Below are positions 9,054-17,180 of a stretch of DNA of 64,000 nt, one piece after another. The first letter of the stretch is position 1. Each line of letters starts with the position of its first letter. Origin of the DNA: Kitasatospora sp. SUK 42 (GTDB lineage Bacteria > Actinomycetota > Actinomycetes > Streptomycetales > Streptomycetaceae). Location: NCBI RefSeq assembly GCF_015776785.2, contig NZ_LFMD02000007.1, positions 217,549 to 281,548 on the forward strand, written 5' to 3'. The notes under the pieces are model-generated. The model was not told where the DNA came from. It ran no database searches and saw only the letters and a list, made by a program, of their open reading frames with translations. The translations under genes were made by a program, and so were the position numbers.

Positions 9054-9986
9054 GTGTCCGCAACCGCCCTGTTCGCCGCCCTCGACATCGGCGGCACCAA
9101 GATCGCCGGGGCGCTGGTCGACGGCGACGGACGGATGCTGCACCGGCTCCAACTGCCGACCCCGGCCCGGGAGCCGGGCGCGGCCGTGCTGGCGGTCGTG
9201 CACCGGGTGCTGGACCGTCTCGCCGGGACGGCCGACTGGGCCGCCGTGACGGCCGTCGGGATCGGCAGCGCCGGCCCGGTCGACCTCGCCGGCGGCACCG
9301 TCAGCCCGGTCAACATCCCCGGCTGGCGCGGCTTCCCGCTGGTCGCCGAGATCGCCGCGCACCCGTCGGTGGCCGCCCGCGCGCTGCCCGTCCGCCTCGC
9401 CGGGGACGGCGTGGCGATGGCCGCCGCCGAGCACTGGCAGGGCGCGGCCCGGGGCGCCGACAACGCGCTCTGCCTGGTCGTGTCCACCGGTGTCGGCGCC
9501 GGGCTGGTGCTCGACGGCGCCGTCCGGCCGGGCCCCAGCGGCAACGCCGGGCACCTCGGCCACATCACCGTCGACCTGGACGGCGAGCCCTGCCCGTGCG
9601 GCTCGCGCGGCTGCCTGGAGGGCCTGGCCAGCGGCCCCGCGATCGCCCGGCGGGCGCTCGCCGAGGGGTGGCGGCCGCCCGGCGAGGACCGCACCGCCCG
9701 CGCCGTCGCCGCCTCGGCCGCGGCGGGCGACCCGGTCGCGCTGGCCTCCTTCGACCGCGCCGCCCAGGCGCTGGCCGCCGGGATCGCCGCCACGGCCGCC
9801 CTGGTCGACCTCGGCCGGGTGGTGGTCGGCGGCGGCGTCGCCACCGCCGGGGAGGTGCTGTTCGCGCCGCTCGCCCGCCACCTGGACCGCTACGCCGCCC
9901 TCTCGTACCTCCGCGGCCTGGACGTGCGCCGCGCCGAACTCGGCACCGACGCCGGGCTGATCGGCGCGGCCGCGCTCTGCCGCTGA
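9054..9986 (+). CDS. ROK-family sugar kinase
   Basis: A 310-residue kinase with the ATP phosphate-binding motif LDIGGTKIAGALV at residues 9-21. The ROK zinc signature CPCGSRGCLEG follows GHLGHITVDL. I chose GTG 9054, which has a GGAG upstream and puts the ATP motif near the N-terminus; the upstream ATG at 8994 would run the protein through the 8996-9029 hairpin. ROK kinases phosphorylate glucose, mannose, fructose or N-acetyl-amino sugars. Location between GH38 and phosphomannose isomerase makes mannose the likely substrate (inference), giving mannose-6-phosphate. Confidence 0.9.
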   Translation: MSATALFAALDIGGTKIAGALVDGDGRMLHRLQLPTPAREPGAAVLAVVHRVLDRLAGTADWAAVTAVGIGSAGPVDLAGGTVSPVNIPGWRGFPLVAEIAAHPSVAARALPVRLAGDGVAMAAAEHWQGAARGADNALCLVVSTGVGAGLVLDGAVRPGPSGNAGHLGHITVDLDGEPCPCGSRGCLEGLASGPAIARRALAEGWRPPGEDRTARAVAASAAAGDPVALASFDRAAQALAAGIAATAALVDLGRVVVGGGVATAGEVLFAPLARHLDRYAALSYLRGLDVRRAELGTDAGLIGAAALCR

Positions 9987-10010
9987 CCTCCTCGTTCGGA
10001 GACCACCCGC

Positions 10011-11192
10011 ATGCCGCCCTACGCCCTGCTCCACAACCCGGTCCGCCACTACGCCTGGGGCTCCCCCACCGCCATCCCCGCGCTCACCGGCACCGAGCCC
10101 GACGGCACCCCGCAGGCCGAACTGTGGATGGGCGCCCACCCCTCGGCGCCGTCCCTCGTGAACGGCCGGCCGCTCGACGAGCTGATCGCCGGCGATCCCG
10201 AGGGCCTGCTCGGGCCGGACACCGTACGGCGGTTCGGCCCGGCGCTGCCGTTCCTGTTCAAGGTGCTGGCCGCCGACCGGGCGCTCTCCCTCCAGGTCCA
10301 CCCGACCCGCGCCCAGGCGGCGGCCGGGTACGCGAGCGAGCAGGCCCGGGGAATCCCGTTGGACGCCCCGGAGCGGGTGTTCAAGGACCGCGAGCACAAG
10401 CCCGAACTGCTGTGCGCACTCGGCGACTTCGAGGCGCTCTGCGGTTTCCGCCCGCCCGCCGGGACCGCCCGGCTGCTGGACGCCCTCGGCGTGCTCGCCC
10501 CCTGGGCGCGGGCGCTGCGCTCCCGGCCCGCCGCCGAGGTGCTGCCCGAGCTGCTGCGGCGCGCCCTGGAGGACGACGCATCCCAACTCGCCACCGTCAC
10601 CGAGTCCCTGCGGCGCGCCGCGGCCGGCGGCGGACCGTACGCCCAGGTCTGCGCCGGCTACGCCCGGGCCGCCGAGGAGTACCCCGGCGACCCCGGCCTG
10701 CTGGCCGCGCTGCTGCTCAACCACGTGCGGCTCACCGCCGGGCAGGCGCTGTACCTGGACGCCGGGGTGCCGCACGCCTACCTCCGGGGCGTGGCCGTGG
10801 AGTTGATGGCCAACTCGGACAACGTGCTGCGCTGCGGGCTGACCGCCAAGCACGTCGACGTGGACGGCCTGCTGGCGGTCACGTCCTTCCGCGCCGCCGA
10901 GCCGGATGTGCTCGGCGCGCGCCCGATCGACCGCGTAGAGGCCGAATTCCCCTCCCCCGCCGAGGAGTTCCGGCTCTCCCGGCTGCGCCCGGGCGACACC
11001 CCGAGCCGGGTCGAACTGCCCACCCCGCAGATCCTGCTCTGCGTCGCGGGCCGGGCCCGGCTGCGCGCACCCGGCCACCCGGACCTCGACCTGCCCTCGG
11101 GCACCTCCGCCTACCTGCGCCCGGGCGCCGGGCCGGTCGAGTTGACCGGCCCGGGCGCGGAGCTGTTCCGGGCCACCACCGGCGGGCGGTGA
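10011..11192 (+). CDS. manA: Mannose-6-phosphate isomerase, class I
   Basis: A 393-residue type I phosphomannose isomerase of the cupin fold. The start NPVRHYAWGSPTAIPALTG matches the family. Metal-binding segments are visible: FLFKVLAADRALSLQVHP, HKPELLCAL and the C-terminal cupin stretch DAGVPHAYLRGVAVELMANSDNVLR. It interconverts mannose-6-phosphate and fructose-6-phosphate in the cytoplasm, linking the mannosidase operon to glycolysis. It starts 24 bases after the kinase stop and is the last gene of the operon; the next gene converges from the other strand. Confidence 0.95.
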   Translation: MPPYALLHNPVRHYAWGSPTAIPALTGTEPDGTPQAELWMGAHPSAPSLVNGRPLDELIAGDPEGLLGPDTVRRFGPALPFLFKVLAADRALSLQVHPTRAQAAAGYASEQARGIPLDAPERVFKDREHKPELLCALGDFEALCGFRPPAGTARLLDALGVLAPWARALRSRPAAEVLPELLRRALEDDASQLATVTESLRRAAAGGGPYAQVCAGYARAAEEYPGDPGLLAALLLNHVRLTAGQALYLDAGVPHAYLRGVAVELMANSDNVLRCGLTAKHVDVDGLLAVTSFRAAEPDVLGARPIDRVEAEFPSPAEEFRLSRLRPGDTPSRVELPTPQILLCVAGRARLRAPGHPDLDLPSGTSAYLRPGAGPVELTGPGAELFRATTGGR

Positions 11193-11220
11193 CCGGCACG
11201 GACGGGCGGCGACGGGCTCA

Positions 11221-11256
11221 GCCGGCTCAGGCGGGCGGTTGCCGGCTCAGGCGGGC
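11221..11256. repeat. Tandem duplication containing a stop codon
   Basis: GCCGGCTCAGGCGGGC occurs at 11221-11236 and 11241-11256, a 20-bp period. The second copy includes the stop codon of the minus-strand DUF2267 gene (11247-11249), so the gene end has been copied into the spacer. Confidence 0.8.
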
Positions 11257-11642
11257 AGGGGGTGGCCGAAGAGCAGGTCGTAGCCGTCCGGGAGCTGCTC
11301 GACCACCCGGTCGATCAGCTCCGCCGGGACGAGGTCGGCCACGGAGCTGAACACCGCCCCGATGTCCCACTGCGCGGTCGCCGGCGTCGCCCCGTCGATC
11401 CAGCCGACCACGGCCGTCACGAAGCGCTCGGCGGTCAGCGGCTCGGCGGCCGGCTCCGCGTCCCGCAGCAGCGTCGCGTACATCCCGGGCAGCGAGTCGG
11501 CGAGTTCGAACCGCTCGGCGCCCACCAGGTGCTCGCCGAGCAGGGCGAGCACCACCCGGGCGGCGTGGTCCGCCTCCGCCTCGCCCCGGTACTCCCCGCG
11601 TTCCATGACACGGGCGAGGAAGTCCTCCCAGGAGATGGTCAT
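11247..11642 (-). CDS. DUF2267 domain protein
   Basis: A 131-residue acidic, helical, soluble protein with the DUF2267 pattern: SWEDFLARVMERGEY, then DHAARVVLALLGEHLVGAERFELADSLPGMYATLLRDA and a C-terminal helical repeat. GGAGG ends five bases before the ATG. The biochemical function of the family is unknown. It stands alone, convergent with manA. Confidence 0.8.
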   Translation of the reverse strand: MTISWEDFLARVMERGEYRGEAEADHAARVVLALLGEHLVGAERFELADSLPGMYATLLRDAEPAAEPLTAERFVTAVVGWIDGATPATAQWDIGAVFSSVADLVPAELIDRVVEQLPDGYDLLFGHPLPA

Positions 11643-11821
11643 CGAGTCCTCCTTCCGGTCGGCGGGATCGGCCGGACCGTCGGCGGGCGATGCTCACTGG
11701 AGGCCGCTCCGTGGGGCTGGTCCCATCGCGGTCGGTGACCGCCGGGGGACGTACCGGTTCCCGTGCTGCTCAGCGTACTGCGACCGGGCCGGGGCGAAGC
11801 CCGCCGATCGGCCGGGATCCG

Positions 11822-12373
11822 TCAGCTCGCCGCGGCCTGACACCGTCTGCGCGGACGGCGCGGCGCGCCCAGGACGGCGGCGGGGCGGACCGGCGTCCGC
11901 GGCGCCGGAGCGGGCGGCTGCGCGGCAACACTCACGGCCTCGCTGCGCGTCGGGTCCGACATAAACTCCGAGAGAAAGCGCCGCTCGTCCTGGCTGAGAT
12001 AGCGCGAACGGCCGGATTCCCGGTCCCGGGCGACCACCACGGTCCGCGCCCGCATAAAGGTGAGGTGATCCCGGCAGACATTCACCTCGACGTGTGCCGA
12101 ACTGCGCCCGATCCGCTCCACGGTCAGTCGTACCGACAATGGTTCGGGCCGGTGGTACAGCTGTTCCAGGAAATCGATCTCGTGTCGCGCGATAATGAAT
12201 CCGGACGGGAAGAGCGCCTCCCGGACGGCCGTCGCGTGGTGGCAGAACAGGTCGTAAATCCCCTCCTGGACGTAGCCGACCAGCCGGGCGTTGTTGATGT
12301 GCCCGTTCTCGTCGACGTCGCTCCAGCGGGTGGGGCAGGACAGCACATGCGCGCCCGTGTACAGCGCGCTCAC
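11822..12373 (-). CDS. Hotdog-fold acyl-CoA thioesterase
   Basis: A 183-residue member of the 4-hydroxybenzoyl-CoA thioesterase group. The signature RWSDVDENGHINNARLVGYVQE near residues 16-37 carries the catalytic Asp, and IIARHEIDFLEQLYHRPEP follows the hotdog pattern. The start GTG overlaps the stop of the upstream small gene (GTGA), so the two are translationally coupled. The last 45 residues are an Ala/Pro/Arg-rich tail outside the fold. It probably hydrolyses an acyl-CoA or acyl carrier thioester; the substrate is unknown. No fatty-acid or other pathway gene adjoins it. Confidence 0.8.
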   Translation of the reverse strand: MSALYTGAHVLSCPTRWSDVDENGHINNARLVGYVQEGIYDLFCHHATAVREALFPSGFIIARHEIDFLEQLYHRPEPLSVRLTVERIGRSSAHVEVNVCRDHLTFMRARTVVVARDRESGRSRYLSQDERRFLSEFMSDPTRSEAVSVAAQPPAPAPRTPVRPAAVLGAPRRPRRRCQAAAS

Positions 12374-12681
12374 TGCTGCGTCAGCCCGGCACCGGCCCCG
12401 GCGGGGAGCAGCGCGCGCCGCAACCTGGCGTAGTAGCCGGAGTGTTCGGCCGCGATCCGGGCAACCGTCCAGCCCTCCTCGGCGGCCTCCGCGGCGGCCT
12501 CGACGACGAGGCTGTCGAGCACCGCGTCGACGGACCGGCACAGTTCGGCGACCGCCGCCAGCCGCTCGGTCATGCCCATCGGGCCGGCCACGCTCCGGGC
12601 GGGGAAGGCGGCCAGTGATTCCACTGCGAGCTGCAGATCGTCCACTGCGTCCGACCGGCTTTCCTCAGGGGAATTCCGCAT
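12370..12681 (-). CDS. Small helical protein coupled to the thioesterase
   Basis: A 103-residue protein that I do not recognise. It is acidic and Ala-rich with several amphipathic helices. The segment EEGWTVARIAAEHSGYYARL resembles a helix-turn-helix but is too short and divergent to call. I chose ATG 12681 because GGAG lies six bases upstream; a TTG at 12699 is possible. Its stop overlaps the GTG of the thioesterase, which suggests the two proteins act together. A 14-bp perfect palindrome lies 55 bases upstream. Confidence 0.65.
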   Translation of the reverse strand: MRNSPEESRSDAVDDLQLAVESLAAFPARSVAGPMGMTERLAAVAELCRSVDAVLDSLVVEAAAEAAEEGWTVARIAAEHSGYYARLRRALLPAGAGAGLTQQ

Positions 12682-12735
12682 TTTGTTCTCCAGGACCAAA
12701 TCGAGCCGTTACGGCCCGGTAGCTAGCGTTCGAAT

Positions 12736-12749
12736 ACACCGATCGGTGT
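12736..12749. promoter_or_regulatory. Perfect palindrome, candidate TetR-type operator
   Basis: ACACCGATCGGTGT is a perfect 14-bp palindrome of the kind bound by TetR-family repressors. It lies 55 bases upstream of the small protein-thioesterase pair on the minus strand. No TetR gene is present in the window. The rest of 12750-12944 shows nothing I can name. Confidence 0.4.
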
Positions 12750-12944
12750 CGACCCCCCGACGCCTCGACGCTATCCCAGTCGGCACGGGTCCGCAGATGG
12801 ATTCCGGACCATGACGGGAAACTGACTTCCATCGGAGTAGTTTGCGGGGGTACACAATATGCCCCATCAGCCGAACGCCGTCCGTAGAACGGGTGGAATC
12901 CGCGACCCGCCCGGCGGGATCGGCCACTGTTCGGCCCAAGTCTG

Positions 12945-13907
12945 CTACCGGCCTCCCCACCACCTCGCCTTGTACAGGTGCGTACCGCGCAGCGTCCGTA
13001 CGCCCTCCGGACGGTGCAGCCGGATCACCGAGGTGCACCAGTCGCACGGGGCGGTGTGATCGGGGGTCACGGTGAGCAGCCGACCGGTGCCGGGTTCGTC
13101 GCCGACGCTCTTCACGTCCCGCTCGGCGGCGGGGTCGGCCAGGTGGACGGGGGTGAACCGGTCGGCGGCCGGGTCGTAGCGCCAGAGGCCGTTCAGCGTG
13201 CTCACCCAGAACCGGCCGGGCTCGGCCAGGACGGGTTCGAGGTCGTGGCCGCCCGGGTCGGGCAGCGGGGTGCTCCGGACGGCGGTCAGGGTGGGCGCCG
13301 CCGGGGTGCCGCCGACCCTCAGGGCGGTCAGCGTCCCGTCGCCGAGCGCCCAGAGCAGGCCGCTGCGCCCGTCCCAGTGCACCCCGTGAGCTCCGGGGAG
13401 CGGGAAGGCGGCATGGGCGGTGGCGCGCGGGCCCTGCGAGGCGGCGTACAGCCGCACCCACCCGCCGGTGCTCGCGGCGACCGCGACGTTGCCGTCCGGG
13501 AGCAGCTCGATGCTGTGAGGGTTGACGGCGGTGCCGAGGTCCGCCGCCCAGCGGGTGCGGCCGGTGGTGGTCTCCACCACGGCGGCGAGCCCGCCGGAGG
13601 CGGTGGTCAGCAGGTAGCGGCGGCCGTGCCGGGTGCGGCTCTTCGCCTCGTCCGGGTTGGTCCAGCTGCGCTCGGGGGCGAGGTCGGCGAGATCGGGGGC
13701 CCGGTCGGCGCTCCAGGACCACGCCACCGGCAGCCGGTCGGGGCCCTGGCGGGCCATCAGCTCCTCGGCGGTCGGCAGCACCAGCACCCGGCGGGAGGCC
13801 TGGTCGGTGGCGACCACCTGCCAGCCCGGCGACGTGGCGGACGCGCGGCCGGCGGGCGCGCAGAGCAGCAGGGTCAGGCACAGGGCCGGCAGGGTTCTCC
13901 TCAGCAC
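12945..13907 (-). CDS. Secreted DUF6528-like beta-propeller protein
   Basis: A 320-residue exported protein with a signal peptide (LRRTLPALCLTLLLCAPAGRASA). The mature part carries repeated blades, for example PHSIELLPDGNVAVAASTGGWVRLY and HGVHWDGRSGLLWALGDGTLTALRV, consistent with the DUF6528 group of secreted beta-propeller-like proteins. I chose GTG 13907, which begins right at the signal peptide; 26 further residues upstream are Arg-rich and unlikely. A Cys pair (CDWC) near the C-terminus could form a disulfide. Function unknown. It lies after a 25-bp tandem repeat and the FAD oxidoreductase. Confidence 0.75.
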   Translation of the reverse strand: MLRRTLPALCLTLLLCAPAGRASATSPGWQVVATDQASRRVLVLPTAEELMARQGPDRLPVAWSWSADRAPDLADLAPERSWTNPDEAKSRTRHGRRYLLTTASGGLAAVVETTTGRTRWAADLGTAVNPHSIELLPDGNVAVAASTGGWVRLYAASQGPRATAHAAFPLPGAHGVHWDGRSGLLWALGDGTLTALRVGGTPAAPTLTAVRSTPLPDPGGHDLEPVLAEPGRFWVSTLNGLWRYDPAADRFTPVHLADPAAERDVKSVGDEPGTGRLLTVTPDHTAPCDWCTSVIRLHRPEGVRTLRGTHLYKARWWGGR

Positions 13908-13970
13908 GGCTCCACGGTGGTCGCCGCGCGGCGGCCGCGCACGGCGGCGCGCCCCGGCGTTCGACCGCGC

Positions 13971-14045
13971 CCTGAGGCGCCCCAACCGCGCGCGCCCTGA
14001 GGCGCCCCAACCGCGCGCGCCCTGAGGCGTCCTAACCGCGCCCCG
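13971..14045. repeat. Three 25-bp tandem copies containing a stop codon
   Basis: Units begin CCTGAGGCG at 13971, 13996 and 14021. The first two are identical; the third differs at a few bases and contains the stop codon of the minus-strand FAD oxidoreductase (14032-14034). Confidence 0.85.
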
Positions 14046-15423
14046 AGACCAGGTCCGCGGCCTTCGCGATCGGCGAGGTGGTGGCCCGGCCGGCCGCCTC
14101 CTGCCGGTCGGCGGCGTGGTAGGCGGCGTACATCGCGTGCACCCCGAGCCAGCGCAGCGGCTCCGGCTCCCAGCGGCGCACGGTGTGGCCCACCCAGGGC
14201 AGCGCGGTCAGTTCGGTGTCGCGGCCGAGCACCAGGTCGCACAGGGTGCGGCCGGCCAGGTTGGCCGTGGTCACCCCGCTGCCGACGTACCCGCCCGCCC
14301 AGCCGAGCCCGCTCGCCCGGTCCAGCTCGACGGTGGCGCACCAGTCCCGGGGGACGCCGAGCACACCGGCCCAGGCGTGGTCGATCCGGGCGTGCGCGGC
14401 GGCCGGGAAGAAGCGGTTGAGGATCTCCCGGAGCTGGCGGACCGTCTCCACCTGGGTGCTGCCGTCCGAGTCCGTGCGGGAGCCGAACCGGTAGGGCACG
14501 CCCCGGCCGCCGAGCGCGATCCGGTCGTCGGCGGTGCGCTGGGCGTACATGTAGGCGTGCGCGAAGTCGCCGAGCACCTCGCGGCCCTGCCAGCCGGCGC
14601 CCGCCCAGAAGTCGGCGGGGAGCGGTTCGGTGGCGATCATCGCGGAGTTCATCGGCAACCAGGTCCGCTTCTCGCCGCGCAGCCCGGCGGTGAACCCCTC
14701 GGTGGCGCGCAGCACCCGGTCGGCGGTGACGGTGCCGTACGGGGTGAGGGCGCTCGGCCTCCGCCGCGGGGTGCCGGGCAGGATCGCGGTGACGGGCGTC
14801 GACTCGTGGATCTCGACACCGAGTCGGCGGACGGTGCGGGCCAGCCCTCGGACGAGCTTCGCGGGCTGGATCCGGGCGCCGTACGCGGTCCAGACACCGC
14901 CGAGGGTACCGGCGACGTCGATCCGCTCGGCGGCCTCCTGGCCGCTCAGCGTTTCGATGCGGCCTTCGCCGTAGGCCCGCTCGGCCTCGACGTGCTCCTT
15001 CAGCCGCTCCAACTGCGGCCTGCTCCGGGCGACTTCGAGGACGCCGCCGCGGACGATGTCGGCCTCGATCCCCTCCCGGGCGGCCGTGTCGACGACCTCC
15101 CCCACCGCCTCGTCCATCACCCGCTGCATCGCCACCGCGCCCTGGCGGCCGTACCGCCTGGCGAACGCCGAGCGGCCCGCGAAGCCGTTGTACAGCCAGC
15201 CGCCGTTGCGCCCGGAGGCGCCGTAGCCGCAGAAGCGGCGTTCGAGGAGGGCGATGCGCAGGGACGGGTCGGCCTTCTTCAGGTGGTACGCCGTCCAGAG
15301 CCCGGTGTACCCGCCGCCGACGATGCAGACGTCGACGTCCCGGTCGCCCGGGAGCGCGGGCCCCGGCTCCGGCACCCCGTCCGCCGCGTACCAGAACGAC
15401 ACCTCGCCGTTGACCGCGCCCAC
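14032..15423 (-). CDS. FAD-dependent amine oxidoreductase (DAO family)
   Basis: A 463-residue flavoenzyme. The FAD dinucleotide motif VDVCIVGGGYTGLWTAYHLK lies near the N-terminus, followed by GASGRNGGW, a signature shared with gamma-glutamylputrescine oxidoreductase-type and glycine-oxidase-like DAO proteins, and a C-terminal FAD contact GGYVGSGVTTANLAGRTL. It probably oxidises an amine or N-substituted amino acid in the cytoplasm. GTG 15423 is preceded by GGGAGG with five bases between; GTG 15438 would add five residues but has a poor ribosome site. It stands alone, so the substrate is not indicated. Confidence 0.88.
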   Translation of the reverse strand: MGAVNGEVSFWYAADGVPEPGPALPGDRDVDVCIVGGGYTGLWTAYHLKKADPSLRIALLERRFCGYGASGRNGGWLYNGFAGRSAFARRYGRQGAVAMQRVMDEAVGEVVDTAAREGIEADIVRGGVLEVARSRPQLERLKEHVEAERAYGEGRIETLSGQEAAERIDVAGTLGGVWTAYGARIQPAKLVRGLARTVRRLGVEIHESTPVTAILPGTPRRRPSALTPYGTVTADRVLRATEGFTAGLRGEKRTWLPMNSAMIATEPLPADFWAGAGWQGREVLGDFAHAYMYAQRTADDRIALGGRGVPYRFGSRTDSDGSTQVETVRQLREILNRFFPAAAHARIDHAWAGVLGVPRDWCATVELDRASGLGWAGGYVGSGVTTANLAGRTLCDLVLGRDTELTALPWVGHTVRRWEPEPLRWLGVHAMYAAYHAADRQEAAGRATTSPIAKAADLVSGRG

Positions 15424-15527
15424 CGGAACCTCCCGCACCCTTGCTGACCTGCCCGGACGCTACCCGGGCCGATCACGGCGGGCCACCCCTCACACTGCCA
15501 GGATCGCCACTGTCGATCAGTCACCCT

Positions 15528-15553
15528 GTCAGTCGTCGAGGTCAGTCGTCGAG
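15528..15553. repeat. 13-bp tandem duplication containing a stop codon
   Basis: GTCAGTCGTCGAG occurs at 15528-15540 and 15541-15553. The second copy includes the stop codon of the minus-strand flavoprotein gene (15542-15544) and the first repeats it in the spacer. Confidence 0.85.
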
Positions 15554-16033
15554 CAGGTCGAGCGCCCGCGTCCAGCTGTACGACCCGGGGACGAAGTCGG
15601 CGACACGCACCCCCATCCGTCGCAGCCTCGCCAGGCTCTCCTCGTACGCGGGGTGCGCCGCCTGCGCGGTGCTGAGGCACGGCTGCACGGCCACCGGGAT
15701 CCCCCAGCCGTACGACTCGCAGAGGATCCCGAGCGCGAGGGTGTCCGAGATCCCGGCGGCCCACTTGTTGATCGTGTTGAACGTCGCCGGGGCGACGACG
15801 ATCGCGTCCGGATCCGGCAACGGCCGCGGATCCCCCGGCTTCCGCCAGGCCGAACGGATCACATGCCCCGTCCGCGCCACGATCGCGTCGACGTCGATGA
15901 ACCCCAGGGCGTTGGGCGTCGCCACCACGCCCACGTCCCAGCCCCGGCCCTGCGCGGCGGAGATCAACTCCCCCACCCCGTCCGCGACTCCCGCCGCACA
16001 CACCACGACGTAGAGCATCCGCTGCTCGGCCAT
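15542..16033 (-). CDS. Flavoprotein of the HFCD (phosphopantothenoylcysteine decarboxylase-like) fold
   Basis: A 163-residue single-domain flavoprotein. It starts MLYVVVCAAGVADGVGELI and contains DAIVVAPATFNTINKWAAGI, the conserved FMN-binding and catalytic region of the HFCD family (the Asn and the NTINKWAAG segment match CoaC and EpiD relatives). ATG 16033 has GGAG eight bases upstream. Members decarboxylate cysteine-containing substrates, but many stand-alone actinomycete copies have unknown roles. There is no lanthipeptide precursor nearby. Confidence 0.8.
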   Translation of the reverse strand: MAEQRMLYVVVCAAGVADGVGELISAAQGRGWDVGVVATPNALGFIDVDAIVARTGHVIRSAWRKPGDPRPLPDPDAIVVAPATFNTINKWAAGISDTLALGILCESYGWGIPVAVQPCLSTAQAAHPAYEESLARLRRMGVRVADFVPGSYSWTRALDLLDD

Positions 16034-16124
16034 TGCCCGCACTCCGTTCCTTGAGAGGTCGGCGAATCTCAGGGATCATCCGCAGCCCGGAGGCCTCACA
16101 CGCTAAGCCCTGCCTGACGGCCGC

Positions 16125-16379
16125 CGGGCCCGGGGGGCCCCGGACGGAGGCGATGGCCACGCCGGTGAGCACCACCAGTCCGCCGGTGATCTGCGGGGCG
16201 TCGAGGGTGGCGCCGGTCGCGAGGCTGAGGGCGACCGTGAAGAGGGTGATGAGGTTCATGAAGGCGCCCGCGCGGGCGGCGCCGACGACCAGGACGCCGC
16301 GGTTCCAGAACAGGTAGGAGAGCACCGACGGGAACAGCGCGATGAAGAGCGTCGCGGAGACCGCCGGGAAGCGCTGAGC
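16125..16379 (-). pseudogene. Relic of a DMT (EamA-type) membrane transporter
   Basis: One minus-strand frame reads as the C-terminal two to three transmembrane helices of a drug/metabolite transporter. Recognisable pieces are FPAVSATLFIALFPSVLSYL, FWNRGVLVVGAARAGAFMN and QITGGLVVLTGVAIASV. There is no start or N-terminal part: the homology begins at the edge of the terminator hairpin of the neighbouring gene, and the frame has no stop at the normal end. It is therefore a fragment left by deletion and has no likely product. It lies between the flavoprotein and the inhibitor gene. Confidence 0.75.
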
Positions 16380-16407
16380 CCGCCCCCGCGCGACGGCGGG
16401 GGCGGGC
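16378..16407 (-). terminator. Terminator hairpin of the inhibitor-like gene
   Basis: GCCCGCCCCCG (16378-16388) pairs perfectly with CGGGGGCGGGC (16397-16407), loop eight bases. It lies 14 bases after the stop of the minus-strand secreted protein gene. No U-tract, as usual in Streptomyces. Confidence 0.7.
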
Positions 16408-16420
16408 CTCAGAGGCGGCC

Positions 16421-16906
16421 TCAGCCGATGGTGGAGCCGGTGATCGGCGCGGACAGCTCAACGGTCTTGCCGTTCAGGCCGGTCTTGACGAACTGCCAGG
16501 TGAGGCCGTTGATGACGCCCTTGTCCAGCGTGGCCAGCTTGGCGAAGGCGGGCTGACTGAGGTCGATGTGGGTGGAGTCGCACGAGGGACACTGGTCCTT
16601 CACCGGGACGGTGATGGTCTTGCCCTGGTACGTCACCTTGACCGAAATGCCCTGGCACACCGGGTCGTTGTTCGGGTTGGCGGTCGTCCACCAGGTGTGC
16701 GAGACGGCGACCAGCATCTGCGTGGCGGCGTTGATCTGGGTGCCGCAGGCGCCGTAGCCGGCGTCGGTGTAGTAGGTGGCCTTGCCGGTCATCGGCTTGT
16801 TGAGCGGTATCGCGGCGCTGGCGGAGCCCGCTGTGAGGGCGATGAGGGCGGCGGCCGCGAGCGGGGCGCCCGCGAGGATCCTGAGGTTCTTGCCGATGGC
16901 ACGCAT
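16421..16906 (-). CDS. Secreted barwin-like protein, candidate protease inhibitor
   Basis: A 161-residue exported protein: signal peptide of about 35 residues, then a double-psi beta-barrel domain with GKATYYTDAGYGACGTQIN and a C-terminal KDQCPSCDSTHIDLSQPAFAKL. The catalytic-type Asp after HID and the Cys pairs follow the RlpA/expansin/barwin fold. Streptomyces papain inhibitor (SPI) and related cysteine/serine endopeptidase inhibitors have this fold and a similar IPLNKPMTGK start. I therefore favour an inhibitor over a lytic transglycosylase, but this is inference. ATG 16906 has GGAGGG seven bases upstream. Confidence 0.8.
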   Translation of the reverse strand: MRAIGKNLRILAGAPLAAAALIALTAGSASAAIPLNKPMTGKATYYTDAGYGACGTQINAATQMLVAVSHTWWTTANPNNDPVCQGISVKVTYQGKTITVPVKDQCPSCDSTHIDLSQPAFAKLATLDKGVINGLTWQFVKTGLNGKTVELSAPITGSTIG

Positions 16907-17180
16907 GGTTCGTTCCCTCCGGTTCGACGAAGCCCGGGCGATCATGGGCATGACATGCCGAACTCGCCGCATCCACTGTGCGGTTCAGCGATCCGGCGCC
17001 CCACCCGGTGAAGGGAACGTATGCGCTCTTCCTTGGCATGGTCCAGACCTCCTCGGTGTTGTCATGAACACAAGTCAGGGATCTTTACCAATGCGACCGA
17101 AGGGGCGAAGATGCGTGACCGCCCGGCCCCCACGAGGGTTGACGGATCGTCACCGTTGATCAGTCCCGGAGGCCCGTCAC

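Noticed and set aside
13971..14045. Attachment site or insertion scar
   Set aside because: The repeat has no integrase, tRNA end or second distant copy. It fits local slippage, as at the other gene ends.
16907..17160. c-di-AMP (ydaO-type) riboswitch upstream of the secreted barwin-like gene
   Set aside because: Such riboswitches precede related wall-hydrolase genes in Streptomyces, but I could not find the conserved core motifs on the minus strand here.
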